From Armatimonas rosea (GTDB lineage: Bacteria; Armatimonadota; Armatimonadia; Armatimonadales; Armatimonadaceae): a stretch of 64,000 nucleotides of DNA. Of this stretch, positions 42,095-51,042 are shown piece by piece. Where the stretch lies: NCBI RefSeq assembly GCF_014202505.1, contig NZ_JACHGW010000001.1, forward strand, positions 1,054,001-1,118,000. Reading direction: 5' to 3'. Position 1 is the stretch's first letter, and the number at the start of each line of letters is the position of its first letter. The translations under genes and the position numbers were made by a program. The notes below the pieces were generated by a model that saw only the letters and a list, made by a program, of their open reading frames with translations, did not search any database and was not told where the DNA came from.

Positions 42095-43115
42095 CGGTCG
42101 CGCCCTCGGGGAGCGCTTCGCTCCCCGAGAACCCGACAAAGATAGGCTCCGGGTGCAGGACAACTCCCCAGTGCTGGTGGACACGCTCCTGCACCCGTTT
42201 TGCTGCCTCGACCACATCCGCGCTCGTGGCCCCGCCCTGGTTGACCAGCGCGAGAATATGCTTACTTGAGAGCCCCATCCCACCGGCCAGCGTCTCGCCG
42301 CGGGTGAGCCCGGAGCGCTCGATGAGCCAAGCCGCGGGAACTTTCACCGTGCCATCGGGCTGGGCGAAGCGCGGGGCATCGTCGGGAACCAAGGGGGCTT
42401 CCAGGATCGGATTTTTGAAGAACGAGCCCGCGCTACGGCTATCGGGGTCGTGGGGATCGACCACCATACCCTTCTTTGCCCGAATCTGGCGCACCGCGGC
42501 AGCGACCTCGGCGAGGGTGGGGTGGGGGGCTTCCTCGAAGTGCTGCACCAAGTCGCGGTACTTGAGCGCGGGGGTGGCGTTTTCTTGGAGCTGGAACGTC
42601 ACCTCGACAATCAGCCAGCGGCCCAGCTCATCGGTGTTGAAGCGGCTCTGGCGGTAGGCGAACCGGCACTCGGCCTTGGAGAACGTGCGCAGCTCCAGGC
42701 TCTGGCGGTCGAGGGCTGTCACTGAGACAATGGTCTCGCTGACCTCTTGGCCGTAGGCCCCGACATTCTGGATGGGGGTGGCACCGACCGTGCCGGGGAT
42801 CCCCGCAAGGCACTCCACGCCCGCAAGATTCTGCGCGACACAGTGGTCCACAAAGGTGTTCCAGTCTGTACCCGCCCCAACGATCCCCCCGTCTTGGTGG
42901 GTGAGCTGTGGTGCAAGCACGAGGCCCGGCCAGCCGGCATCCGCAACCACCAGGTTGCTCCCTCCACCTAGAACAAAGACAGGTAAGGAGCGCTGCTGTG
43001 CCTCGACGAGGGCGGCGTGAACCTCGGTGATAGTCGTCAGGGCAGCGAAGAAGCGTGCTAGACCACCAACTCCGAGGGTGGTGCGGGGGGCGAGGGGGAT
43101 ATTTTCCAAAAACAC
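42069..43115 (-). CDS. murB: UDP-N-acetylenolpyruvoylglucosamine reductase
   Basis: The 348-residue flavoprotein has VFVLGGGSNLVVAD, AGIPGTVGATPIQNVGAYG and the catalytic region GSFFKNP, all typical of MurB. It makes UDP-N-acetylmuramate for peptidoglycan. I choose the GTG at 43115 because TACACT lies 7 nt before it and the earlier ATG at 43148 lies in the promoter; the family N-terminus begins there too. The end overlaps the TlpA-like gene. Confidence 0.94.
   Translation of the reverse strand: MFLENIPLAPRTTLGVGGLARFFAALTTITEVHAALVEAQQRSLPVFVLGGGSNLVVADAGWPGLVLAPQLTHQDGGIVGAGTDWNTFVDHCVAQNLAGVECLAGIPGTVGATPIQNVGAYGQEVSETIVSVTALDRQSLELRTFSKAECRFAYRQSRFNTDELGRWLIVEVTFQLQENATPALKYRDLVQHFEEAPHPTLAEVAAAVRQIRAKKGMVVDPHDPDSRSAGSFFKNPILEAPLVPDDAPRFAQPDGTVKVPAAWLIERSGLTRGETLAGGMGLSSKHILALVNQGGATSADVVEAAKRVQERVHQHWGVVLHPEPIFVGFSGSEALPEGATVISSAPPQ
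42105..42129. terminator. Hairpin at the convergent ends of the TlpA-like gene and murB
   Basis: CTCGGGGAGC pairs with GCTCCCCGAG around GCTTC. It lies just past the TlpA-like stop and inside the end of murB. There is no clear T-run, so termination is only likely. Confidence 0.5.
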
Positions 43116-43142
43116 GGCACTTAGTGTATCGTATGAAACGAA

Positions 43143-43171
43143 AAACACCCGGCGCGTACGCCGGGTGTTTG
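43143..43171 (-). terminator. Rho-independent terminator of the RNA-binding protein gene
   Basis: AACACCCGGCG pairs with CGCCGGGTGTT around CGTA; on the minus strand it is followed by TTTCGTTT. It lies 20 nt after the stop of the RNA-binding protein gene. Confidence 0.8.
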
Positions 43172-43190
43172 TTTTAGAGGGGGAGGGGAA

Positions 43191-43721
43191 CTACCAGCGA
43201 CCGCCGCCGCCACCGTAGTCGCCGCCACGGCCACCGCCGGAGCGACCACCGCCGCCGGAGCGACCACCGCCACCGGAGCGACCGCCGCCGCCGCCGTAGC
43301 CACCACCGCCACCGGAGCGTCCACCGCCACCGTAGTCGCTGTAGCCACCGCCGCCGCCGGAGCGTCCGCCGCCACCGCCGTAGCCACCGCCACCGCCGTA
43401 GCCACCGCCGCCGCCGGAGCGACCACCGCCGCCGCCGTAGCCACCGCCGCCACCAGAGCGACCACCGCCGCCGCCTTCTTCACGAGGACGAGCCTCGTTG
43501 ACGGTCAGGGAGCGTCCGCCGTAGCTGGAGCCATTGAGAGCGGCGATTGCCTGCTGGGCCTCGTCACTGCTTCCCATCTCAACGAAGCCGAAACCACGGG
43601 ACTGACCGGAAAACTTGTCCGAGACCACCTGTGCGTCATCCACTCCGCCGTACTCACCGAAAATGCGCGCCAGCTCTTCTGACGTCACCGAAAAGGGCAA
43701 ACCGCCCACATAGATCCGCAT
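43191..43721 (-). CDS. Glycine-rich RNA-binding protein, one RRM
   Basis: The 176-residue protein starts MRIYVGGLPFSV (RNP2) and has the RNP1 octamer SRGFGFVEM near residue 40, so it holds a complete RRM (1-78). A C-terminal tail of about 90 residues is built from repeated GGGGRSGGGGGY units. Such Gly-rich RRM proteins resemble cyanobacterial Rbp and plant GRP proteins, some linked to cold stress. The start is the ATG at 43721; the 5' frame extension is unlikely. The gene has its own terminator. Confidence 0.9.
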   Translation of the reverse strand: MRIYVGGLPFSVTSEELARIFGEYGGVDDAQVVSDKFSGQSRGFGFVEMGSSDEAQQAIAALNGSSYGGRSLTVNEARPREEGGGGGRSGGGGGYGGGGGRSGGGGGYGGGGGYGGGGGRSGGGGGYSDYGGGGRSGGGGGYGGGGGRSGGGGRSGGGGRSGGGRGGDYGGGGGRW

Positions 43722-43973
43722 GGAATCTGCTCTCCAGACAGGAAGCGGCACTAGTGCTTCCTGGAACTTCATTGCCCCCACCAACGAACGATGCGCACCA
43801 CTGACGCACCCGAGTGCTCGTTCAACCAACATCTAGAGCAGAATTCCGCATGGAACCGAACGCTGTCCGAAGAAGTCGCTAAACCCATTAGCTGGAGGGA
43901 GGGCCTCCCCCATTGCACCGAAATAGAGTATATCTCATATCTTGTGCAAAGCGCAAATTGGTATAATAAACAC
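43722..43973. promoter_or_regulatory. Divergent intergenic region, 252 bp
   Basis: It separates the RNA-binding protein gene from the dehydrogenase gene. The dehydrogenase promoter is TATAAT at 43962-43967, 6 nt before the GTG. The rest, up to 240 bp, could be a long 5' leader for the RNA-binding protein gene, a common trait of cold-regulated RRM genes. I see no clear stem-loop or small gene in it. Confidence 0.4.
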
Positions 43974-44909
43974 GTGAAAATAACTGTATTAGATGCTGCT
44001 CCTGCACTTGAAGGGCTTGCTTTGCACACTCTTTCCGCACTTGGAGAGCTTGATTTGTACCAGAAGACGTCGCCAGATCAGCTCACGGAGCGCCTGGCCG
44101 ATGCCGAGATTGTCGTGCTCAATAAAGTTCCGCTGACCGCTGCGACCCTCGCGCTTGCCCCCAAGCTCAAGCTGGTCACGGTGCTGGCGACGGGCCACGA
44201 TGTGGTCGATGGGGCTGCGGCGCGCGCCGCCGGGGTGACGCTCTGCAATGTCGCGGGCTACTCGACCGCCTCCACGGCGCAGCACGCGATCGCCTTGCTC
44301 CTAGAGCTCACGAATCAAGTGGGGCAACACGCGGCCTCCGTGGCAGCAGGGGAGTGGCAGGCCCGTGGGATCTGGAGCTGGGCCGATACCCCGCTCACGG
44401 AGCTCGATGGCAAGACCCTCGTCTTGGTGGGCTACGGGGCGATTGGGCGACGGGTGGCCATGATCGCCGAGGCGCTGGGCTTGCGCGTTCTGCCCGTGGC
44501 CCGCACCCCGCGCGAGGGAACCTACCCCCTCGATCAGGCGCTTGCCCAGGCCGATATCGTGCTCTTGCAGTGTCCGCTGACCCCCGCGACTCGTGGCCTG
44601 ATCAACGCCGAGACCCTTGCACTGCTAAAGCCCGGAGCACTCCTGGTCAACTGCGCCCGGGGCCCCGTGATCGACGAAGCCGCCGTCGCCGCTGCCCTCC
44701 ACTCTGGGCACCTGGCGGGCTTTGCCACGGATGTTCTCTCCACCGAGCCCCCCGCCTCGGACAACCCCCTGCTCCGCGCGCCGAACACACGGATCACGCC
44801 GCACCATGCCTGGGCCACAAAGGCCGCCCGCGAGCGCCTCCTGGCAGAGACCGTGGCCAATATCGCGGCGTTCCAGGCGGGACACCCACGCAACGTGGTC
44901 AATGGCTGA
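43974..44909 (+). CDS. D-isomer-specific 2-hydroxyacid dehydrogenase
   Basis: The 311 residues have the NAD motif LVGYGAIGRRVAM, with substrate/catalytic Arg (NCARGPVID), Glu (DVLSTEP) and His (ITPHHAW). These are the active residues of the D-2-hydroxyacid dehydrogenase family, here closest in pattern to glycerate dehydrogenase-like members. The GTG start has TATAAT exactly 6 nt upstream; the frame upstream from 43791 is not family-like. Substrate uncertain. Confidence 0.9.
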   Translation: MKITVLDAAPALEGLALHTLSALGELDLYQKTSPDQLTERLADAEIVVLNKVPLTAATLALAPKLKLVTVLATGHDVVDGAAARAAGVTLCNVAGYSTASTAQHAIALLLELTNQVGQHAASVAAGEWQARGIWSWADTPLTELDGKTLVLVGYGAIGRRVAMIAEALGLRVLPVARTPREGTYPLDQALAQADIVLLQCPLTPATRGLINAETLALLKPGALLVNCARGPVIDEAAVAAALHSGHLAGFATDVLSTEPPASDNPLLRAPNTRITPHHAWATKAARERLLAETVANIAAFQAGHPRNVVNG

Positions 44910-44977
44910 AAAAAATCCCACGGAGCCGTAACCGAAAGCGCCATAATGACGTTACAAACAACAGGAGTTTTTTTGTG

Positions 44978-46714
44978 ATGCGACGCCTGACACTCACTGC
45001 CCTACTTGGTCTCAGCCTGCTGACGGTCTCCACCGCGCTGGCCGCTGGTCCCGATCTCTCCGCGAAGCCACGCTTTGGGGCCGCCCTCATGCCAGGCTAC
45101 GACCAGCCGGTCACGGTCACGGTGACCAATCCCGCCGATGCCGGGGCGTTCACCGGTGAAGTGGTCTTGCAGCGGGGGCAGCAGAGCTGGCGTGCGCCTG
45201 TCTCGCTCCCCGCGGGCCCATCGGTGGCGACTGTCGATCTGCGCATCTACATTCCGGCCAATAGCTGGTACCCCACTGCCCTCTCTCTGCGCGGCTCACA
45301 CGGGGAGAACAAGAGCATCCCATGGAACCCTGCGGTCAAGCCCACGAACTTGCTGCGTGTTCTCGTGGTCACCAAAGACGGTAACCTGCCGACGGAGTGG
45401 GAAGCGCTCAACGGCCAGACCCGCGGTGTCCACCGCTCTCTTGGTTATCTCGCCAAGGCCGGCCCTCGTCGCCGCCCCGACGAGCCCTACCGCGGTGGCC
45501 AGCTCCCGGAGGAAGACTATCTCTCCGTGGTCGCGGCAAGCCCCACCCAGCTCACCGATCAGGCGGGCGATCTGGACCAGTTTGGGATTGTGGTGCTCTC
45601 GGGGGAGCTGGGCCTGAGCGAGGCGCAGAGCGCGGCCCTGCGGCGCTGGGTCAATGCCGGCGGGACACTGATCCCTCTGCCAGCGGAGACAGATGGCCCC
45701 GTTGAAGCAGTAGAGCGATTGGGAGTGGGGCGCATCCGCCATGTGGGGCTGGAGAACCCTGCCCCGCTACTAACCTCTTGGAATCAGGTCGGTGCCCTTC
45801 GTGCCGCACAGGCAAGCGATGGAGACTACTACAATCAGGGGAGCCAGAACTTCTTCCCGCAGATCCTGCAGAACTCCGATGTCAAGGCCCCGCCGTTCTC
45901 GACAATCGCCCTCTTTTTGGGAGCCTATCTCTTTGCGGTGGTTCCTCTTCAGTACATTGTCCTGCGCCGCCTGGATAAGCGCGAGTGGGCCTGGGGAACC
46001 ACCCCGCTCCTCGCCGGTGTGTTTGCGGTCGGGGCCTATGTCGTGGGAAGTCAGGGGCGCAGCGATACCGCCTTCTACACGTCGGCCGCCGTGATCGAGA
46101 CCGGCTCCGGCCAGACCACGGGCAATGCGGTGGCACGCTACGGGCTCTACTCGCCGCACCGGACCACCTACAGCCTGACCGCCCCGACCCCCGATACCAC
46201 GTTCTTCCGGACGGTCGGCGATGTCGTCAACCTCGCGACCCAGCAGAACACGGGGCAGCCACCCCGCCTGGATGAGTTCAGCGTTCCCCAGTGGGCGATG
46301 CGCTCGGTCGCTTTCCAGAGTAAGGACCTTCCTCTGGGCGGTGGCATTGTCGCAGACCTCAAAGAAGTTCGGGGGATGCTCACGGGGACGATCACCAACA
46401 ACACGCCGGTCGTGCTGGAGAGTGTGACCCTGCATCGCTACGGGATGGTGGGGCGCGTGGAGACGATCGCTCCGGGACAGACGGTCACGGTGCAGTCGGC
46501 GGAGATGCCTTGGCGCTCCACCACCGGGTTAGAGCCGGAGCGACGCTACTACTCCATGCTGACGGAGAACAACCTACGCAGCTGGGGCTCTAAGACGGAG
46601 GTCGTCATCACAGCCCTGACCCCACAAGACCTCGTGCCCCTTCAGCTGGGCGGCGGTAAGGCCGTGGCAAAGACCACCAACAGCCTGCTGATTGTCCATG
46701 CTCCCCTGAAGTAG
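44978..46714 (+). CDS. Secreted or membrane protein of unknown function
   Basis: The 578-residue protein begins with a signal peptide ending ALAAG. An N-terminal beta domain, a central GATase-like segment (RRWVNAGGTLIPLP), two membrane helices (about 305-350) and a beta-rich C-terminal domain follow. CAGGAG lies upstream of the ATG at 44978; the frame from 44354 is a shadow of the dehydrogenase gene. The architecture suggests a cell-surface or envelope protein. Confidence 0.7.
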   Translation: MRRLTLTALLGLSLLTVSTALAAGPDLSAKPRFGAALMPGYDQPVTVTVTNPADAGAFTGEVVLQRGQQSWRAPVSLPAGPSVATVDLRIYIPANSWYPTALSLRGSHGENKSIPWNPAVKPTNLLRVLVVTKDGNLPTEWEALNGQTRGVHRSLGYLAKAGPRRRPDEPYRGGQLPEEDYLSVVAASPTQLTDQAGDLDQFGIVVLSGELGLSEAQSAALRRWVNAGGTLIPLPAETDGPVEAVERLGVGRIRHVGLENPAPLLTSWNQVGALRAAQASDGDYYNQGSQNFFPQILQNSDVKAPPFSTIALFLGAYLFAVVPLQYIVLRRLDKREWAWGTTPLLAGVFAVGAYVVGSQGRSDTAFYTSAAVIETGSGQTTGNAVARYGLYSPHRTTYSLTAPTPDTTFFRTVGDVVNLATQQNTGQPPRLDEFSVPQWAMRSVAFQSKDLPLGGGIVADLKEVRGMLTGTITNNTPVVLESVTLHRYGMVGRVETIAPGQTVTVQSAEMPWRSTTGLEPERRYYSMLTENNLRSWGSKTEVVITALTPQDLVPLQLGGGKAVAKTTNSLLIVHAPLK

Positions 46715-46736
46715 CCTCAGGGAGGAGAGGGGGACC

Positions 46737-47651
46737 TTGCTGGCCAATCTCTCTTCCATGACCACCGCGAACCCCTCTTCTGTCTTAAGCCCTGCGCAGG
46801 TGCAGGGCTTTCTTGATAATGGTTATCTTGTTGTCAAGGGCTGCCTCGATCCCGAGCTGGCCCGGCGCTGGGTGGACGATGGCTTTGCCCGGCTTGGCTA
46901 CGACCCGGGCGAGCCCAGCACCTGGAAAAAAGACATTGTCTGGATGGACCACCACCACAAGCTCCCCGTGCGAGAGCTCGCGCCCAAGGCATGGGCCGCG
47001 CTCTGTGAGGTAATTGGGGGCGAGGAGCGGCTGGAGACCCAGGTGATGCAGATCGAGTCGGCGCATTTTTCGACCATCAACTCTTGGCTCTGGTCCGATG
47101 CCTTTGTCGCCAACTTCCACCGTGGTGCCGACCAGCCCTGGCAGCCTCCGAGCGCTGAGGTGGGCGGCTGGCACAAAGACGGCAGCTACTTCCGGCACTT
47201 TCTCGATAGCCGCGAGCAGGCGCTCCTCACCATTGTCCTCTGGTCCGATATGCGGCACCAAGGCGGCGGGACGTTTATCGCCCCGGACTCCGTGCGTGTG
47301 GTCGCTAAGTTCCTCGCGGAGCACCCCGAGGGAGTCGCGCCGGGAGACTTTAAGTTCCAGGAGCTCATTGCCCAGTGCCAGCGCTTCGAGGAGCTGACCG
47401 GCGAGGTGGGGGACTTCGTGATCCTGCACCCGTTTATGCTCCATGCCTCGTCGCAGAACACCCTCCGACGCCCGCGCTTTATGACCAACCCGCCCGTGGT
47501 GCTCAAAGAGCCCATGAACCTCAACCGTGAGAACCCCGAGGACTTCTCCCTGCTAGAGCGTGCGACCCTGCACTACCTCGGTAAGGAGCGCCTCGATTTT
47601 GTGCCCACGGCTCCTCGTGAGTCGTACTGGTGGCCCGCAACGACTGCCTAG
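46737..47651 (+). CDS. Phytanoyl-CoA dioxygenase (PhyH) family oxygenase
   Basis: The 304-residue protein starts at TTG (46737), where GGAGGAGAGGGGG lies upstream. The ATG at 46758 (297 residues) is the alternative. It has an HxD metal pair in GWHKDGSYF and the distal His in HPFMLHASSQN, with a following Arg, the iron/2-oxoglutarate site of the PhyH family. Substrate unknown. Neighbours give no pathway clue. Confidence 0.82.
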   Translation: MLANLSSMTTANPSSVLSPAQVQGFLDNGYLVVKGCLDPELARRWVDDGFARLGYDPGEPSTWKKDIVWMDHHHKLPVRELAPKAWAALCEVIGGEERLETQVMQIESAHFSTINSWLWSDAFVANFHRGADQPWQPPSAEVGGWHKDGSYFRHFLDSREQALLTIVLWSDMRHQGGGTFIAPDSVRVVAKFLAEHPEGVAPGDFKFQELIAQCQRFEELTGEVGDFVILHPFMLHASSQNTLRRPRFMTNPPVVLKEPMNLNRENPEDFSLLERATLHYLGKERLDFVPTAPRESYWWPATTA

Positions 47652-47697
47652 AGTGAGTTAAGAATGTCTTCATGGTCTGTGGCTAGAGTGGCAGGGT

Positions 47698-48759
47698 ATG
47701 AATGCGAACCTTGACCCTCAGATAGAGTTGCTCCGCCGCGACTTTGCGGCGGCTCGCCCTCAGGAAACCGACCTTGAGATCTACCGCCTCGACTGGACCG
47801 TCCCTCTGGCAACGGCACAAAAGCGTGCCCTTCAAGAGAGACGCCCCCTGCTGGTTGTCGCGGTGCGCAATGCCCACGGGGATACCTTTACGGGGCACTG
47901 CTGATCGAACTCCAACTACACGAGAGGGGGCGCTCTCTCGGACGCGGCGGTCGTCGCGCTTTTACAGCCTTTTGTCCTCACCACCTGGGCAGGTAGCTCA
48001 CCGAGCGAAGCGCCTGCTGGGATTCGTGACGCTCTCTTTGCCGCGGATAGCCCTGGCGAGACCACCTATTTTGTGATCGCCGATGCTACCGGGCGTATCC
48101 AGGGCGCGATTCCGGGCGGCACGATGCTCAATCGCCAGCCCGGAGCTGCCACGGGCTATGTCCGAGATCAGCTTCAGCGCGCCATTGCCTACCTGAAGCT
48201 CCCCCCGCACACCGCTCCGCTTCGCCCCGTTCGACTCCCGAGTCTCCCCCCAAGCAAAACTCCCTTGGCGGTGCCTGCAGGTGTTCGACTCTTCATCCGC
48301 CTGCCGGAGCACCCACAGCCGGCCTACCGTGTCCCTATCGTTCAGCCTATCGCCCTCACCAGCGCCGAGTGGGCTACGCTCGCACACCCCAGCGCCCCAC
48401 GCACGGTCGCCGCGGAGCTGCTGCGTGTCTGGCTGGAGCAGGTCTTTCCGGTGGGGATGAAGGAGATGGTGGGGGCTAATATCCACAACGACAGGGTGGG
48501 CGGCTCTCTCACCCTCCGACCCGCTGGGAGTGATACAAAGTACCGCTATGCGATTCTCTCTGGCACGGTGGCTCTCACGCTTGCGGGGCGCACGCAGGTG
48601 GAGCATGGCGGTACGCTCAAGGCTGTCCTCGCCTATCCTAAGACCGGCTCTGGTATTGTCGCGCTGAAAGGGATTCTCAACGGCACCTACCCCGAGACCG
48701 ACTCCTTCCAGACCCGAGTCACCCAACACCCCTACGTGGTCGTGCTTGAGTCGCTCTAG
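47698..48759 (+). CDS. Thioredoxin-like protein with in-frame UGA at codon 69 (candidate selenoprotein or nonsense mutation)
   Basis: Reading on through one TGA at 47902-47904, the frame stays open for 353 codons from ATG 47698. Before the TGA it encodes a thioredoxin-like start (WTVPLATAQKRALQERRPLLVVAV); after it comes a matching continuation (LSDAAVVALLQPFV, then TTYFVIADATGRIQG). The codon pair at the stop is TGC-TGA, so a Cys-Sec motif is possible, but a TGG-to-TGA mutation (Cys-Trp) would look the same. A 6-bp hairpin (47921-47940) follows 16 nt later. TAGAGT lies 8 nt before the start. No Sec machinery gene is in the window. Confidence 0.5.
47921..47940 (+). promoter_or_regulatory. Candidate SECIS-like hairpin
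   Basis: CGAGAG pairs with CTCTCG around an 8-nt loop GGGGCGCT, beginning 16 nt after the in-frame TGA. Bacterial SECIS elements are short hairpins just after the UGA, so position fits; the loop lacks an obvious GU and the fit is modest. Confidence 0.3.
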
Positions 48760-48791
48760 CGCATGCCTTCCGCTTCAGGCACAATGCTCCC

Positions 48792-49259
48792 ATGGAAAAA
48801 CACGAAACCGAGCTTCTGGCAGTGCTCTCCCTGATGCACCGCAACACGGTGGAGACGGAGTCCTGGATCACGCCGCTCCGCGACGTTCTGGAGGGAATCG
48901 ACGAAGACGAGGCGGCGTGGCGCCCGGCACCGGGCGAGCGCTCGCTCTGGGAGATCGTGCTCCATATCGAGGCCTGGACAAGCTGGGCGGTACACTTCCT
49001 TCAGGGCAGAGATACCACCGTCACCGACTGGCCCCCGACCGCCACGGAGAGCTGGGCGGCCACCCAGCAGCGGGTGGAGTCGACGCTTACAGCCTTTGGC
49101 GAGGGGATCGCCGCCCTCCGTGCCGAGGCGCTCTTCGAGTCTCCCACCCCAGAGGTTACCCCGACTAGCCGCCTGCTGGGGATCGCCAGTATTCTCGTGC
49201 ACAACGCCTACCACGCCGGGCAGCTCACGAAGCTCCGGGACCAGTACACCCGCCGTTGA
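48792..49259 (+). CDS. DinB-family protein
   Basis: The 155-residue four-helix protein has the metal-binding His in EIVLHIEAW and NAYHAGQL, as in DinB/YfiT family members, which are often stress-induced thiol or metal-dependent enzymes. CACAAT, then GCTCCC, precedes the ATG by 6 nt. Function beyond family is unknown. Confidence 0.85.
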   Translation: MEKHETELLAVLSLMHRNTVETESWITPLRDVLEGIDEDEAAWRPAPGERSLWEIVLHIEAWTSWAVHFLQGRDTTVTDWPPTATESWAATQQRVESTLTAFGEGIAALRAEALFESPTPEVTPTSRLLGIASILVHNAYHAGQLTKLRDQYTRR

Positions 49260-49273
49260 CAAGAGGAACCTTC

Positions 49274-49882
49274 ATGCCACGTCCCCAACCCTCCCGTACT
49301 CCCTCTCTCTTTTGCGAAAAAGCGTACAACGCCGCAGTCCTTGCCGAGGCAGTGAATTACTTTGTGGCTCTGGGAGAGAGACGCGCCGCAACAGAGCTGG
49401 CCCAGCTCGCTCCCCAAGCCTTCGATCCGAAGACACCTTTGGAAGTGCGAGTCGCACGAGGCTTTGAGCGTCATGATCGCGTGGGCTGGGTTCTTCGGAT
49501 TCTCTTCCTGCCTAAGAAGGCATACCCTTTGCGTGAGCCGCGCTACGGCGGGCTGAGCCTCCCAACCCTCACGATGCCTCCAGCACGCTGGCCTCTCTAT
49601 CCCGTGGTTGCCTCAGGAAGCTCTTACTTTGTCTTGAGCGAGGGATATATGCTAGGGGGGAGCCCCGAAGACCCGCTGAAATACCTGAGGTACTGTCAGA
49701 CGGAAGGGCGTTTTCGCACGCAACCCGTTCCTGTGCCCACACGGGAGCAAGCACTTCAGGACGTACTCGCAGTGCGCCAGTCGGAGGCTTGGAAGGACAG
49801 TGCGCCCGGTCGTCGCTATACGATGCACGAAGGAGCTGTCTATGATTACTTAAAGGCCCAAGCAGACTCTATTCCCACGTAG
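49274..49882 (+). CDS. Hypothetical protein
   Basis: The 202-residue product starts at ATG 49274, where AGAGGAACCTTC lies upstream. It is a soluble alpha/beta protein with no signal peptide, membrane segment or recognised motif. An N-terminal helix-rich part (AVLAEAVNYFVALGERRAATELAQLA) is followed by a Pro- and aromatic-rich region. It follows the DinB gene by 14 nt and may be co-transcribed. Confidence 0.55.
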   Translation: MPRPQPSRTPSLFCEKAYNAAVLAEAVNYFVALGERRAATELAQLAPQAFDPKTPLEVRVARGFERHDRVGWVLRILFLPKKAYPLREPRYGGLSLPTLTMPPARWPLYPVVASGSSYFVLSEGYMLGGSPEDPLKYLRYCQTEGRFRTQPVPVPTREQALQDVLAVRQSEAWKDSAPGRRYTMHEGAVYDYLKAQADSIPT

Positions 49883-49905
49883 CTCTTGTTTTGCTTGAAT
49901 TTTGT

Positions 49906-49959
49906 CAGCCCGCACCCAGAGGGGATCCGGGCTTTGCAGACGCCGGTTTCAACCGGTGG
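49906..49959. repeat. Intergenic remnant of repeat family B
   Basis: Between the convergent ends of the 49274 gene and uxuA lies GCACCCAGAGGGGATCCGGGC, close to the GCACCCAGAGGGTACCCGGC unit of the family B copies, and a small palindrome CCGGTTTCAACCGG. It may also act as a terminator. No gene is present. Confidence 0.5.
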
Positions 49960-51006
49960 CTACACTGCGCCGCCGAACTCGTTGTTGACGGCTTGCACCA
50001 AGGCTTTCATGTAGGCAATCGAGTAGGCGAGGCCCGTGCGGGAGCCGCCGAGCATCTGGGGGATGTGGTCGGGGATGATCGCACCGTCGTACTCGACTTC
50101 CCGGAGCGCGCGCATCACCTGGTGCATATCCTGGTAGCCATCGTCGATGAAGGTCTCCTGCCAGGGCTCGGGCATGGGGTTGCTGACATTGCGGAAGTGC
50201 ACCTTAAAGAGCTTCTTCTGCGCCGCGAAGCTCTTGATCGCGGAGATTACATCGCACCCCATCCCGACCGTCCCACCCTCCAGCCAGCACCCCACGCAGA
50301 GGCAGACTCCGATGTAGGGGGAGTTTGCGATATCGAGTGCCCGCTGGTAGCCCGCGGCGTTGCCGAAGATGCAGCGGGGAATCCCGCCGAGCGCGTAGAC
50401 CGGGGGATCGTCGGGGTGGATGCCGATACAGACCTTGGTCTCCTCGGCCACCGGCACGACCTGCTTGATAAAGTACGTGTAGTTCTCCCAGAGCTCGTCC
50501 TCGGTGTAGACCCGCCCGTGGGTCAGCTCGCCCTCGAAGACCTTCTCGATCCAGTGCCCCTTGGCGTTCTTGATGTCCAGCACGCGCGCTTGGACGCCCC
50601 CGCGCCCGTCGGTGTGGCCCGTGCTCCAGATGCCGTTTCCCATGTGGGCGTAGGTGTGGTAGAAGATCCCCGCCTTTTGGAGATTGCGCAGAAAGCCCAG
50701 GAACTCCTCGATCTTCTGGTCGCGGCCCGGCAGGTTTAGCGTGATCTCAGGGACATTGTGGACCCCGTGGTTGCCGATCCGGTAGATCTTCACCCCGTAC
50801 TTCGCCAGCCGCTCGCTGAATCGACAATAGTCCTCCGCCGTATGGTGCGCCGGGTTGACGATATTAAGCATCGCCCACTCCACCCCGAGCTGCTGCAAGA
50901 ACTGCAAGTCGTCGTCGCTTGCCTCGGAGCTGACATAGGTGCCGATCTGAATGCCCGGTTTGGTGCCATAGAAGCCGGGAACCGCCCGGAGCGGATAACG
51001 ATCCAT
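49960..51006 (-). CDS. uxuA: Mannonate dehydratase-like protein
   Basis: The 348 residues carry GIHPDDPP, GGIPRCIFG, VHFRNVSNPMP-like and PDHIPQMLGG, the UxuA pattern (D-mannonate to 2-keto-3-deoxygluconate in glucuronate breakdown). The start is ATG 51006 with a GAGGTAAG site; the longer frame to 51165 runs through a hairpin repeat. It is shorter than the E. coli enzyme and may be a related sugar-acid dehydratase. Confidence 0.8.
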   Translation of the reverse strand: MDRYPLRAVPGFYGTKPGIQIGTYVSSEASDDDLQFLQQLGVEWAMLNIVNPAHHTAEDYCRFSERLAKYGVKIYRIGNHGVHNVPEITLNLPGRDQKIEEFLGFLRNLQKAGIFYHTYAHMGNGIWSTGHTDGRGGVQARVLDIKNAKGHWIEKVFEGELTHGRVYTEDELWENYTYFIKQVVPVAEETKVCIGIHPDDPPVYALGGIPRCIFGNAAGYQRALDIANSPYIGVCLCVGCWLEGGTVGMGCDVISAIKSFAAQKKLFKVHFRNVSNPMPEPWQETFIDDGYQDMHQVMRALREVEYDGAIIPDHIPQMLGGSRTGLAYSIAYMKALVQAVNNEFGGAV

Positions 51007-51042
51007 ACTTACCTCATTGTTGTTTGGATCACTCCCGTTGGA

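Noticed and set aside
40949-42283. Minus-strand open frame of 444 codons
   Set aside because: It is antisense to the TlpA-like gene; the real minus-strand gene there is murB, which ends at 42069.
43200-43480. Possible CRISPR-like or tandem repeat array
   Set aside because: The repeated CCACCGCCGCC pattern is the coding sequence of the Gly-rich tail of the RRM protein; units have no spacers.
44354-44977. Longer start for the 44978 gene
   Set aside because: The extension overlaps the dehydrogenase gene in another frame, while a signal peptide and a CAGGAG site mark the ATG at 44978.
47902-47904. TGA read as Trp through a changed genetic code
   Set aside because: TGA is used as a normal stop by several genes here (for example the synthetase and the cyclase), so a general recoding does not fit.
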